61,659 nt of DNA, taken from positions 1 to 61,659 of the forward strand of contig JAKBMG010000159.1 of assembly GCA_021831685.1 (NCBI GenBank). The letters run 5' to 3'. The notes beneath the pieces are model-generated. The model searched no databases. It saw nothing but the letters and a program-made list of their open reading frames with translations, and was not told where the DNA came from. The stretch is from Bacteroidota bacterium (GTDB taxonomy: Bacteria > Bacteroidota > Ignavibacteria > Ignavibacteriales > Ignavibacteriaceae). Every line of letters starts with the position of its first letter. Positions within the stretch are counted from its first letter, which is position 1. Shown piece after piece: positions 27,324 to 35,399 of the stretch. A program made the position numbers and the translations under genes.

Positions 27324-29687
27324 ATGAAATTTAGTGCGTTAGCAATTTCTTATAATAAAAAGTTTGGGTTTAATGTTTTGCCGGTGCAAGGCAAGAGACC
27401 TACTATAGCCTGGGAGAATTGGCAGCTGATTGAACAAACGGAAAAAGATGTGGCTGGTCTTGGTTGGAATGCCGGAGTAACCGGCATCGGCGGGATATGC
27501 GGGATAAATGATATTAGGAATTTGGATTTCGATAAAATAGTAGATTTAAGTTTTGTTGAAATGTTTGCAAAGCGATTGGGTCTGGGTGAAATTTATCCTT
27601 GGATTATAAAGAGCGGAAGCGGGAACGGTTTTCATATATGGTTTAAGTTAAGTGAGAGCGAAGAGCTGCATAAAAAATTAAATGGTCCTAAAAGCGTTTA
27701 CCATCTTAATCCGAAGGAGGACGAACTTTGCGATCATATTGAACTGAGGTGGTGTAATTCAATGACGGTACTGCCTTACTCAAAGCATCCGTCTGGGAAT
27801 GTTTATACTTTTAAGTACGGAAAGCCTGACGAAGCTCCGAAAGAAATTAGTGCAGATGTACTGCTTGAATGTCTGGAAGAATTTTGCGACTTAGAAAAAG
27901 AGAAGGAGGTGCTTGCCGTAGGCAAGAGAACTTTCGAGCCGGCTGGATTTGATAAAGAAAAATTAGAAAGCGCGATTGAGTTTTTAGGCGCGAAGCTTCC
28001 GGGCAATTGTTATGAGGAATGGTATAGAATAGGATTCGGACTTGTAACTATTGGAGAGGACGGACGGAAATATTTTTTGCAGATGAGTTTAAGTAACCAA
28101 TATTATCATGACTCGGAGTTTGAAATAAATAAAAAATTTGATGAGCTGCTGCGGAAGTATGACGGAAGAATAACTCTTGGAACTGTTTATCATATTGCAG
28201 AGAAGTATGGGTGGCAAAAACCGTTTGTTAAATTCTGGTTTATAGAGAATGATAAAACAAAAATATCAAAACAGAATTTCAAAAGGTTTCTTGAAGAAAA
28301 TGGTTTTTGCAAGATTCAATTAGAGCACGGCTATATTTTGCTGAAGGTAAGCAAAAATATTGTGCGGGAAGTGGAGATATTTAATATCAAGGATTTTGTT
28401 ATTGATAGATTGAAGCGGTTAGATGAAGAATATTTTAAGGACACACCAAAGCTGAAGGTAATTGATGCAGTTATTAAAGGAGCTGGGCAACATTTTGTAA
28501 ATGGGTTCCTTGAATTCCTAGAGACAAGGGACTTAGTATTTTTACGCGATACTAAGGATAAAGGATTTTTATTTTTCACAAATTGTTTTGTAGAGATTGA
28601 ACAAAATAAAATTGCTGTTAAAAGATATGAGGAGCTTGAAGGATATATTTGGGATAAGCAAGTAATCCAGAAAAAATTTAGTGGTGAGAAAAAGGAATCT
28701 GAATTTGAAAAGTTTATCCAGAATATTTGCAATAATGATGAACAAAGAATTTTGTCTTTCCGGAGTGCGATAGGATATCTACTGCATAACTACAAAGACT
28801 CGACAAATGCCAAGGCGGTGATCTTTCTTGATGAGAAGCTTAGCGACGGCGCTTATGGAAGAAGCGGAAAGGGATTAGTTGCTCAAGCAATCGGGAAGCT
28901 TAGAAAAACTGTTAGACTGGATGGAAGGAATTTTAATTTCTCTAAGAGCTTCAGCTTTCAATCGATTACCCTGGATACTGCGATTATTGAGTTTAATGAT
29001 GTAACTAAGAAATTCAATTTTGATAAACTGTTTTCTATCATTACTGATGATATTACTGTTGAGAAGAAAAATCAGAATGAGATAATTATTCCATTTCATC
29101 AATCGCCTAAGATAATTATTTCTACGAACTATACGATTGAAGGATCCGACGATTCAACTTTGGACAGGCAATTTATTATTGAGTTTTCGGACCACTATAA
29201 TAAATCGCATAGACCGATTGATGAGTTTAGACATCGCTTCTTTGATGAGTGGGATAGTCAAGAGTGGAATAATTTTCATAATTATATGATTGGATGTTTG
29301 CAGCTGTATTTGAACCGAGGATTAATTCAGTGTGCTCATGTAAATCTTGAAAAGAAAAAATTGATTGATTCGACTTGTGAGGAGTTTGCAGAATTTTTTG
29401 AAGCTCTGGATTTTTCTATTGAACATAATAGAAAAGTATTGATGGATAATTTCAAGAATGAATATGATGATTTTGAGGAAATGAAGTTGACTAAGTTTAC
29501 AAGATGGTTGAAGGAAGCTGGAAGGATAAAAAATCTTAAAGTGATTGAAAGAAAATCCGGGAGCGAAAGATATATACGATTTGAAAACCCTCATTCCCGA
29601 AATGAATTCGGGACAGGCTCTTTATCCTTCTCCCAAAGGGCGAAGGAATGTTCTAAAGAGTTTGGACAGATGGACACTTTGTTTTGA
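27324..29687 (+). CDS. prim-pol / superfamily 3 helicase replication protein
   Basis: The 787-residue protein has an N-terminal bifunctional primase-polymerase domain with the acidic motif NLDFD near residue 70 and SGSGNGFHIWF near 93-103. A PriCT-like segment follows (AIEFLGAKLPGNCYEEWYRIGFGLV...). The C-terminal SF3 helicase has Walker A GRSGKGLV, a Walker B-like TAIIEFND and sensor IIISTN. This combination starts replication in phages, plasmids and satellite elements. The last ~30 residues (PHSRNEFGTGSLSFSQRAKE) are encoded by a palindromic dispersed repeat (tcccga..tcgggacaggc) and probably replaced the native end. Iteron-like repeats follow directly. Confidence 0.88.
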   Translation: MKFSALAISYNKKFGFNVLPVQGKRPTIAWENWQLIEQTEKDVAGLGWNAGVTGIGGICGINDIRNLDFDKIVDLSFVEMFAKRLGLGEIYPWIIKSGSGNGFHIWFKLSESEELHKKLNGPKSVYHLNPKEDELCDHIELRWCNSMTVLPYSKHPSGNVYTFKYGKPDEAPKEISADVLLECLEEFCDLEKEKEVLAVGKRTFEPAGFDKEKLESAIEFLGAKLPGNCYEEWYRIGFGLVTIGEDGRKYFLQMSLSNQYYHDSEFEINKKFDELLRKYDGRITLGTVYHIAEKYGWQKPFVKFWFIENDKTKISKQNFKRFLEENGFCKIQLEHGYILLKVSKNIVREVEIFNIKDFVIDRLKRLDEEYFKDTPKLKVIDAVIKGAGQHFVNGFLEFLETRDLVFLRDTKDKGFLFFTNCFVEIEQNKIAVKRYEELEGYIWDKQVIQKKFSGEKKESEFEKFIQNICNNDEQRILSFRSAIGYLLHNYKDSTNAKAVIFLDEKLSDGAYGRSGKGLVAQAIGKLRKTVRLDGRNFNFSKSFSFQSITLDTAIIEFNDVTKKFNFDKLFSIITDDITVEKKNQNEIIIPFHQSPKIIISTNYTIEGSDDSTLDRQFIIEFSDHYNKSHRPIDEFRHRFFDEWDSQEWNNFHNYMIGCLQLYLNRGLIQCAHVNLEKKKLIDSTCEEFAEFFEALDFSIEHNRKVLMDNFKNEYDDFEEMKLTKFTRWLKEAGRIKNLKVIERKSGSERYIRFENPHSRNEFGTGSLSFSQRAKECSKEFGQMDTLF

Positions 29688-29880
29688 GGTTTGTGTTGCT
29701 AAATGGTTTTAAAAGTGTCCAAGTGTCCAAATTAAGGGAATTGTTTGAATTTAATTTATTTTCAAAGATTTTGTTGGACGAATTGTTGGACATTTTGTAA
29801 TATGATTAAGAATTTCGGACATGTTGGGAGGGATTTTTAGCGATTTGAACGAAGGAGTAAAGCTCAAAGTGTCCAAATTG
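29660..29880. repeat. iteron-like TGTCCAA repeats, candidate replication origin
   Basis: Copies of tttggaca / tgtccaaa in both orientations cluster here: tttggaca and tggacacttt (29661-29680), agtgtccaagtgtccaaatt (29714-29733), gttggac twice (29773-29792), cggacatgttgg (29817-29828) and aaagtgtccaaatt (29866-29879). Several share the form aaagtgtccaaatt. The cluster follows the prim-pol/helicase gene, where iterons of an integrative plasmid or satellite would be expected. The repeats are seen; origin function is inferred. Confidence 0.5.
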
Positions 29881-29991
29881 ATTAAAAGTCATCAGAGGTA
29901 ACTAAGTTGTATAAGATTCAATTTCTTTTTAGTTTACACTAAGAAAAAAGTAAGGAATTTTTTAGCAGAATAAATTTGTATTATAAATATT

Positions 29992-30157
29992 AACGTAGCG
30001 TTTGCTGTGTTCTTAACCGAAAACTGGTAATTTTCAAAAATCCAAGAACAAGCAAGGAAACTGCGTCCGGAGATGGGCGCACTTTCTTATGTCTTTGGAT
30101 TTGGGCATACCAGTGCCTCGGTTAAGGATGTAATGGAAGTTGCGTCCTTTTTTTTTA
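29992..30157 (+). ncRNA. candidate structured RNA with its own terminator (6S-like rod?)
   Basis: The sequence folds into a long rod. Cttaaccga (30012-30020) pairs with tcggttaag (30118-30126), actggta (30023-30029) with taccagt (30108-30114), aaatccaaga with tctttggattt, and a tip hairpin tgcgtcc-ggaga-tgggcgca closes it. The outer helices are perfect 9 and 7 bp. A -10-like tattataaat stands just upstream. A terminator hairpin and a T run close it at 30126-30157, and there is no ORF. A long rod with internal loops recalls 6S RNA, but no sequence motif proves this. It could instead be a leader element of the response regulator at 30191. Confidence 0.55.
30126..30157 (+). terminator. rho-independent terminator of the candidate ncRNA
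   Basis: The stem ggatgtaa / ttgcgtcc (8 bp with G-U pairs), a 6-nt loop tggaag and about ten T residues follow. Its first base is shared with the outer helix of the RNA, so the two folds could compete. Confidence 0.65.
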
Positions 30158-30190
30158 TTTAAAGGGAATGCAAAAAAATTAACAGAGTAA

Positions 30191-30574
30191 ATGAATAAAG
30201 AGAAAAGTTATAAAATTCTAATAGTTGAAGATGATGAAATAAGCCGGAATATTTACCGGCTGATGTTAAAAAAATTTGACATGGCTTTTTGCGACTCAGA
30301 TGAAACTATGTATAAAGAATTATCGGAAGACAATTTTCAATTAATAATTATGGATATTGGTTTGCCAAATTCAAAAGACGGTTTGACTTTAATTAAGGAA
30401 CTAAAAGGCAGTGAGAAATATTATAAGATACCAATAATTTGCGCCACCTCTTATGACTCACATGAAATAAAGGCTAATGCTATAAAAGCAGGCGCGGATG
30501 TTTATTTAGTTAAGCCAATACTAAAGGATATTTTAATCAATACCATCAATAAATTCCAGACAATAGTGCTTTAA
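30191..30574 (+). CDS. single-domain response regulator
   Basis: The 127-residue receiver domain only. Acidic pair EDD near residue 14-16, phosphoacceptor Asp55 (IIMDIGLP), Thr/Ser in CATS and Lys in VKPI are all present, so it should be phosphorylatable. There is no output domain, so it would act by protein contact or as a phosphate relay. It is convergent with merA (12 bp between stops) and follows the candidate ncRNA. No cognate kinase is adjacent. Confidence 0.85.
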   Translation: MNKEKSYKILIVEDDEISRNIYRLMLKKFDMAFCDSDETMYKELSEDNFQLIIMDIGLPNSKDGLTLIKELKGSEKYYKIPIICATSYDSHEIKANAIKAGADVYLVKPILKDILINTINKFQTIVL

Positions 30575-30585
30575 ATTATACGGCA

Positions 30586-32235
30586 TTAAACGGCACAGCA
30601 GCTAAGCTTTTTTACGTCTTTATCAAATCCTATGGCTGCAATCTTTATCCCTTCGGATAATGCTAGGTACGGATGGAACATTTGTCTTAATTCGCTTACT
30701 TTTATTCCGAATTTAATTGCCAGTGAAACTTCCATTAAAAGCTCCGAGCCTTCGCTGGCTAAAATGCGCGCACCGATAAGCGTATCGTCAGCTTTGTTAC
30801 GAATAAGTTTTATAAATCCTTTGGTGTTTCGTGCAGCCAAGGAACGAGGAATATCTGTAAGCTGAACGGTTGAAACATCATAATCTATCCCGGCAACGTC
30901 GGCCGAATTTTCATCATGACCTACTCCGGCAACTTGAGGATCTGTGAATATTACCCAGGGCAAAGGGTTATAATTTTTAGCTGTCAGTTTACCGCTAAAC
31001 ATATTATCAACTGCAAGCTTGCCTTCATAAGCGGCAGTGTATACGAAAAGATTTTGCCCGGTAATATCGCCAGCACAAAATATATTGGACACGTTAGTCT
31101 TTAAGAATTCGTCTGTCTTAATGAATCCATTACCAAACGTATTTATTTCCAGTTCTTCTAAATCCAAACCTTTTGCATTCCCTTTTCTTCCGGAGGCGAT
31201 TAAAAGATGAGTACCTTCAATATGCTGCCCATTGCCTTCTATATCAGCTTTTACTACAATTTTATCATTCGCTTTTTCAACCGATTGAAGTTTAACACCG
31301 GTTTTAATTTCAACGCCCTCCTGGTTAAGATATTTAGTCAGAGCCTGGGTAATGTCCGGCATTTCGTTAGGCAGAATTCTGTTTGACCTCTGGAGAATTG
31401 TAACTTTAGCGCCAAGGCGTGCAAGCAATTGTGCATTCTCAAGAGCGATGTATCTTCCGCCGATAATTATAATGTGTTGAGGAAGTTCTTCTAGTTCATA
31501 CAAAGAATCGTTCGTTAGGTAAGGAACTGTATTTAGTCCAGGAATATCCGGAATAACAGTAGAAGACCCAGCAGCAATTAAAATATATTTTGACGTATAG
31601 GTTACGCCGTTAACGGTTACGCTGTTTTTACCGGTGAGCTTTCCACGTCCCTCAATTATTTTTACATTTTCATCAGTCGAAAGTATACCGATATATTTTT
31701 TTTGACGAAGTGATTCAACGAGTTCAGTTTTTTGTTTTATCGCAGTTTTGAAATCAAGTTTGCTGCCGCCGGTTTTAATGCTTTCAAAGTTTGTATGATT
31801 AGTATTATGAAAAGCTTCCGCTGTTCTTATTAAAGTTTTGGAAGGCACACAGCCAACATTAACGCATGTCCCGCCAATGGGCAGACCTTCATTTATCATA
31901 AGAGTTTTCTTTTCCAGTTCACTTGCTCTGATAGCAGCCGCAAAAGCAGCAGAGCCTCCGCCAATGATAATTAGATCGTTGCCCGGAAAAGAATTTTTGC
32001 CTTCTTCAGTTAAAAAAGATTTATCTACCTCTGCATTGTAACCGGCTTTCTTAACAGCAGCTACCAGCGCATCAGAATCAATACTATCTTTTAAACTTAC
32101 AGTTGCATGTCCGCTTTTCCATCCGTTAATTTTTACAGTCTCAACGCCGTTTACAGATGCTAATGCCTTGCTAACATGGGATGCGCAGCTATCGCAGGTC
32201 ATCCCTTTTATTTTTAGTTCAATAATATTGTTCAT
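30586..32235 (-). CDS. merA: mercuric reductase with N-terminal HMA domain
   Basis: The 549-residue protein begins with a heavy-metal-associated domain (GMTCDSC, residues about 9-15). The flavoprotein disulfide reductase core follows, with FAD motif GGGSAAFAAAIRA and redox-active GGTCVNVGCVPSK. The C-terminal CC pair (KKLSCCAV) accepts Hg(II) from the partner subunit. It reduces Hg(II) to volatile Hg(0) with NADPH in the cytosol. It is the last gene of the minus-strand mer operon, 25 bp after the small HMA protein gene. All motifs are intact. Confidence 0.95.
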   Translation of the reverse strand: MNNIIELKIKGMTCDSCASHVSKALASVNGVETVKINGWKSGHATVSLKDSIDSDALVAAVKKAGYNAEVDKSFLTEEGKNSFPGNDLIIIGGGSAAFAAAIRASELEKKTLMINEGLPIGGTCVNVGCVPSKTLIRTAEAFHNTNHTNFESIKTGGSKLDFKTAIKQKTELVESLRQKKYIGILSTDENVKIIEGRGKLTGKNSVTVNGVTYTSKYILIAAGSSTVIPDIPGLNTVPYLTNDSLYELEELPQHIIIIGGRYIALENAQLLARLGAKVTILQRSNRILPNEMPDITQALTKYLNQEGVEIKTGVKLQSVEKANDKIVVKADIEGNGQHIEGTHLLIASGRKGNAKGLDLEELEINTFGNGFIKTDEFLKTNVSNIFCAGDITGQNLFVYTAAYEGKLAVDNMFSGKLTAKNYNPLPWVIFTDPQVAGVGHDENSADVAGIDYDVSTVQLTDIPRSLAARNTKGFIKLIRNKADDTLIGARILASEGSELLMEVSLAIKFGIKVSELRQMFHPYLALSEGIKIAAIGFDKDVKKLSCCAV

Positions 32236-32260
32236 TGTTTTACTCCTATATCAAAAAAAA

Positions 32261-32665
32261 TTATTTAGCGGTTGAACAGCCATCAGCACATCTTAACATA
32301 ACAGAACCAATTTTATGTCTCATATCATCAATTTTTTCAGCTTTATAACCAGTTTCTTCAATTTCACTTATAATTTTTGTAACATTTGTTTTTGATGGAT
32401 TGTAATTAACGGTGTTTAATGCATTTTTATATTTAATATCCGTTGATATTACTCCGTTATCCTTATTCAAAGATCTCTGAATTATTTGTGCACAATTTTG
32501 GCAGGTCATTCCGGTAATTTTTAAGCTTAAAGCTGCAGAAGTAGTGCTTCTGCTGTGGATTATTTTGTTATTGGATTGTGCAATACTGCAATTGCTGCTG
32601 CCCAGAAATTCAAATCCTAGTAAAAGAAGAGTTAAAGCAACTGATAAAAGAAGTATTCTTTTCAT
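32261..32665 (-). CDS. merP: periplasmic mercury-binding HMA protein (MerP-like)
   Basis: The 134-residue protein has a signal peptide (about 1-30, LLLSVALTLLLLGFEFLGSS), then an HMA domain with metal-binding GMTCQNC and a ferredoxin-like fold pattern ending ETGYKAEK. A C-terminal Cys pair (RCADGC) is unusual for MerP and may add a binding site. It should capture Hg(II) in the periplasm and hand it to MerT. It lies 13 bp after merT's stop. Confidence 0.8.
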   Translation of the reverse strand: MKRILLLSVALTLLLLGFEFLGSSNCSIAQSNNKIIHSRSTTSAALSLKITGMTCQNCAQIIQRSLNKDNGVISTDIKYKNALNTVNYNPSKTNVTKIISEIEETGYKAEKIDDMRHKIGSVMLRCADGCSTAK

Positions 32666-32678
32666 TTTAGACTCCTAA

Positions 32679-33269
32679 TTAATTTTGACTATTACTGTTT
32701 TCGATTTTTGCAGGGTAGCCGGACTCAGTAAGAACTTTAACAAATTTTGATGCGCTAACTTGCGAAGGGTTGTAATTTATTTTAGCGTTTGCCTTGTTAA
32801 AATTTACCTTAGCATCTTTTACTCCGGGAATATTTTTTAATTGGCTTTGCAAGCCCAAAGCACAAGCTTCGCAATCCATATTATTAATTTTTAGGTCAAC
32901 TGTCTGATATTTTGGATTAACAGTTAATTGGTCTTGACCCGACTTAGCCAAGCCTAAATTTGGGAAGGCTATAAATCCGGCAACAATTAAAACTGCAAAC
33001 CAAACAGAGATCTTATTCCATTTGCCGGCACTTTCGATTTTGCATGAACCGTCTTCGCATTTTACTTCCCGCTTTCTATAGGCAAGATAAAATGCCGGAA
33101 CGAGAAGTAATAAATCAGCTGCAATAAGATAGGGACGGTAAGCATCAAAACGCGAAAAGAAGGCTACGCTGCCAACTCCCAGTCCGACTAAAACAATAGG
33201 ACCAATGCAACAAATTGAAGCTAATACGGCAGTTATTATTGAACCAGCGGTTAGATACTTATTTTTCAT
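32679..33269 (-). CDS. merT: mercuric transporter MerT fused to a C-terminal HMA domain (MerTP)
   Basis: The 196-residue protein has three membrane helices. The first carries the MerT Cys pair (ASICCIGPIVLVGLGVG). A cytosolic loop has KCEDGSC, the third helix is VWFAVLIVAGFIAFP, and a C-terminal HMA domain has NMDCEAC. Fusion of MerT with a MerP-like domain is known in Bacteroidetes-type mer operons. It brings Hg(II) into the cytosol for MerA. It starts 13 bp after the merR stop. Confidence 0.88.
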   Translation of the reverse strand: MKNKYLTAGSIITAVLASICCIGPIVLVGLGVGSVAFFSRFDAYRPYLIAADLLLLVPAFYLAYRKREVKCEDGSCKIESAGKWNKISVWFAVLIVAGFIAFPNLGLAKSGQDQLTVNPKYQTVDLKINNMDCEACALGLQSQLKNIPGVKDAKVNFNKANAKINYNPSQVSASKFVKVLTESGYPAKIENSNSQN

Positions 33270-33282
33270 ACTATAATCCTTC

Positions 33283-33684
33283 TTAAGAAATTAACGCTTT
33301 TACTATCGGGCATTCATCTGAAGATACTTCTTCATTTATACATTGAGTAACTAATTTATCCAGGTGTTTCTTAATATTTTTAAGGTCTCTTATTTTATTT
33401 CCAACATCAATTATTTTTTCTTCGGCTAATTTTTTAATGTCGCCGCATTTAGTTTCCGAATCCACTTTGAGTGAGAGCAATTCCGAAATTTCTTTAAGGG
33501 TAAAGCCCAGCTCTTTTGCGCGAATAATAAACTTAAGTCTTACAAAATCATTCTCATCATAAATTCTATAATGCGATTCCTTTCTTTTAGGCTTAGGCAT
33601 CAGACCAATCTTTTCATAATACCGGACAGTTTCTAAGTTAATGCCTGCTTTATCTGCTAAGGCGCCGACAGTAAAAGAATTCAT
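33283..33684 (-). CDS. merR: mercury-responsive MerR regulator
   Basis: The 133-residue protein has an N-terminal winged helix (TVGALADKAGINLETVRYYEKIGLMPKP), a long dimerisation helix, and Cys80, Cys115 and Cys125. These match the three Hg-binding Cys of MerR, although the last gap is x9 rather than the x8 of Tn501 MerR. It leads the operon and is transcribed with it, unlike the divergent Tn21 arrangement, so it controls its own level. It twists the 19-bp-spacer promoter to activate upon Hg(II) binding. Confidence 0.9.
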   Translation of the reverse strand: MNSFTVGALADKAGINLETVRYYEKIGLMPKPKRKESHYRIYDENDFVRLKFIIRAKELGFTLKEISELLSLKVDSETKCGDIKKLAEEKIIDVGNKIRDLKNIKKHLDKLVTQCINEEVSSDECPIVKALIS

Positions 33685-33708
33685 AAAGTCTCCTAATCAC
33701 TAATGCAA

Positions 33709-33739
33709 ATATAAATACCGTAGTATAGTACGGAGTCAA
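33709..33739 (-). promoter_or_regulatory. mer operon promoter with MerR operator in a 19-bp spacer
   Basis: On the minus strand TTGACT (33739-33734) is followed by a 19-bp spacer and TTATAT (33714-33709). The spacer begins with the dyad ccgtactatactacgg, closely like the MerR operator of Tn21/Tn501 promoters. The overlong 19-bp spacing is the hallmark of MerR-controlled promoters. It lies 25 bp upstream of merR. Confidence 0.88.
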
Positions 33740-33943
33740 GGGGAAAAGTAGAATAACAATTTTTCAATAGAAATGGTTGAGATGTATCACTATGTTGTTT
33801 TTTATCTAAAATCCACTTGTGTCTTAAATATTTAACTACCGGTATCCAATTTCCAATCTTGAATAATAAGCGAAGCTCTTGCTGTTCAAAAATATTTTAT
33901 ATAAAATTAAAATAAATGCCCGAAAATATTAGGGCATTTATGT

Positions 33944-34960
33944 TTATAATAAATTTACTGCATCCATCAAGTTTTGATTTTGCAAGTGCGAATAAATTTG
34001 AGTTGTGCTCAAATCTTCATGACCTAACAGTTCTTTCACAACATAAAGAGAAACACCGCGTTGAACGAGCATTGAAGCGAATGAATGACGTAAAGTGTGG
34101 AAATGTATTTTATCATCAAGACCGGCAGCGCGAACTGATTTTTTGAATTGCTTACTAATAAAATTTTCATTGAGCTTAATTTCACTTGTACGAGTAAAGA
34201 CAAAATCATTATTTTCTAAATCAATAATCTTGCGGGATTGGTTAGCGAATAAATTAATTAAGACTAAATTCATAGGTATAATTCTTTCCTTTTTGCTTTT
34301 GGTTGTGAAAGTAGCTGAGCACTGGACTTTGATTATATTTTGTTGAAAGTCTATCCAGTTCCATTTCATGTTTAGTATTTCGCCTAAGCGCATACCTGTA
34401 TAAAAGGCAGTGATGAATAAATCTTTTAAGTATTGCTGCGGAGTATTCACAATTATATTTTGAAATTCTATTGATGAAATAAAAACCGGAAAAGTTTTTA
34501 TAGGCTTTGGAGCTTTGATTTTCTTAAACGGATTTTCTGAAAGATAATTCCAAACTACAGCTTTGCTGAAGGCAGCTTTTAAAGTTCGGTAATAAAGAGA
34601 AGCTGCTTTAGGTGCACGTGCATAGATGGTAGTTATAAATTTATCCAGGGTTCTTGTATCAATACGATTAATATTTATATCTCCGCAAAATAATTTTAGT
34701 TGAGAGAAAGAAAGACCGATTGATCTTAAATAACTTTTAGATTTGGAATTTGAAATGTACGAGGAATACTCTTCATAAAATTTTGACAATGTGATGTTTT
34801 TAATTTGCTGTTTTTGTTCATGAGGTGAAACATGAAAACCTCCCATAAACTTATAGGCTTCTTGCAGGTTGGTTGTTTTGGTTGAAATGGTTGTACGCTT
34901 ACCGTTTACTTCATAGGTAAGCTGTAAGAAAGGCGACTTCTTAGATTTTGAAATGAACAT
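33944..34960 (-). CDS. tyrosine recombinase (integrase) of the tRNA-borne island
   Basis: The 338-residue protein has an N-terminal arm-binding-like part (MFISKSKKSPFLQLTYEVNGKRTTIST), a core-binding domain, and a catalytic domain with Arg in TGMRLGE, HTLRH (HxxR), the GHED His and the Tyr in TQIYSHL. An AGGAGG ribosome-binding site precedes the ATG. Its start lies about 90 bp from a tRNA 3' fragment, the usual place of a tRNA-targeting integrase. It is related to the integrase at 25715-26806. The mer operon lies on its inner side. Confidence 0.9.
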   Translation of the reverse strand: MFISKSKKSPFLQLTYEVNGKRTTISTKTTNLQEAYKFMGGFHVSPHEQKQQIKNITLSKFYEEYSSYISNSKSKSYLRSIGLSFSQLKLFCGDININRIDTRTLDKFITTIYARAPKAASLYYRTLKAAFSKAVVWNYLSENPFKKIKAPKPIKTFPVFISSIEFQNIIVNTPQQYLKDLFITAFYTGMRLGEILNMKWNWIDFQQNIIKVQCSATFTTKSKKERIIPMNLVLINLFANQSRKIIDLENNDFVFTRTSEIKLNENFISKQFKKSVRAAGLDDKIHFHTLRHSFASMLVQRGVSLYVVKELLGHEDLSTTQIYSHLQNQNLMDAVNLL

Positions 34961-34981
34961 TAGATAAACCTCCTAATGTTC

Positions 34982-35000
34982 GGTAGGGACTGGGTAGGGA
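34982..35000. repeat. ggtaggga direct repeats, possible recombinase arm sites
   Basis: Two copies of ggtaggga start 11 bp apart (34982-34989 and 34993-35000), one helical turn. They lie between the integrase start and the tRNA fragment, where arm-type or excisionase sites would be expected. Binding is inferred. Confidence 0.4.
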
Positions 35001-35050
35001 GTAGCTGAAAAAGTTTACAATTTAAGCGAAATGAACTGAGAATCCCGATT

Positions 35051-35093
35051 ACTCATAATCAGCGGGTCGAAGGTTCAAGTCCTCCCGAGCCCA
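35051..35093 (+). other. tRNA(CAT) 3' half, attachment site of the island
   Basis: From the anticodon loop ctCATaa onward the sequence reads as a tRNA: anticodon stem 3' side tcagc, variable loop gggtc, T arm with ttcaagt, acceptor 3' strand cgagccc and discriminator a. The 5' half is absent upstream. A complete 3' half beginning inside the anticodon loop is what a tyrosine integrase leaves when it recombines into a tRNA gene. It would be tRNA-Met or lysidine tRNA-Ile (CAT). Confidence 0.75.
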
Positions 35094-35097
35094 CTTC

Positions 35098-35133
35098 AAA
35101 AGCCCGATTTTATTACAAAATCGGGCTTTTTTG
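35098..35133 (+). terminator. rho-independent terminator behind the tRNA fragment
   Basis: A perfect stem aaaagcccgatttt / aaaatcgggctttt (14 bp) with a 5-nt loop and a T run. It is likely the original terminator of the tRNA gene. Confidence 0.85.
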
Positions 35134-35399
35134 TTTTGCAGCTTCCCAATAATCCCGATGATTTTTAGCTGCAATGTATGGAGTTTACATTGATTCCAAA
35201 GTCCAAACAGGATTAAAATTGATGAATACACCACCAGGAAAGTTCACAGTTACCTGTTAATATCTTCGCGATACTTTTTCATTTTTTAGCCTATTATTGC
35301 AATATTTATTCTGTTTATATAAGTTATTCATTAAAATTATTATTAATATTCTTTAATCTTTTAAATTATCCAGGATGAACTTCCTAATATGCAAGAGTG

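Noticed and set aside
29992-30157. Assignment as SRP RNA, tmRNA or RNase P RNA
   Set aside because: None of their conserved core motifs could be found, and the length is too short for tmRNA or RNase P.
35049-35234. Minus-strand open frame containing WAREDLNLRPADYE
   Set aside because: This peptide is the well-known false translation of a tRNA 3' half; the DNA is the tRNA fragment and its terminator.
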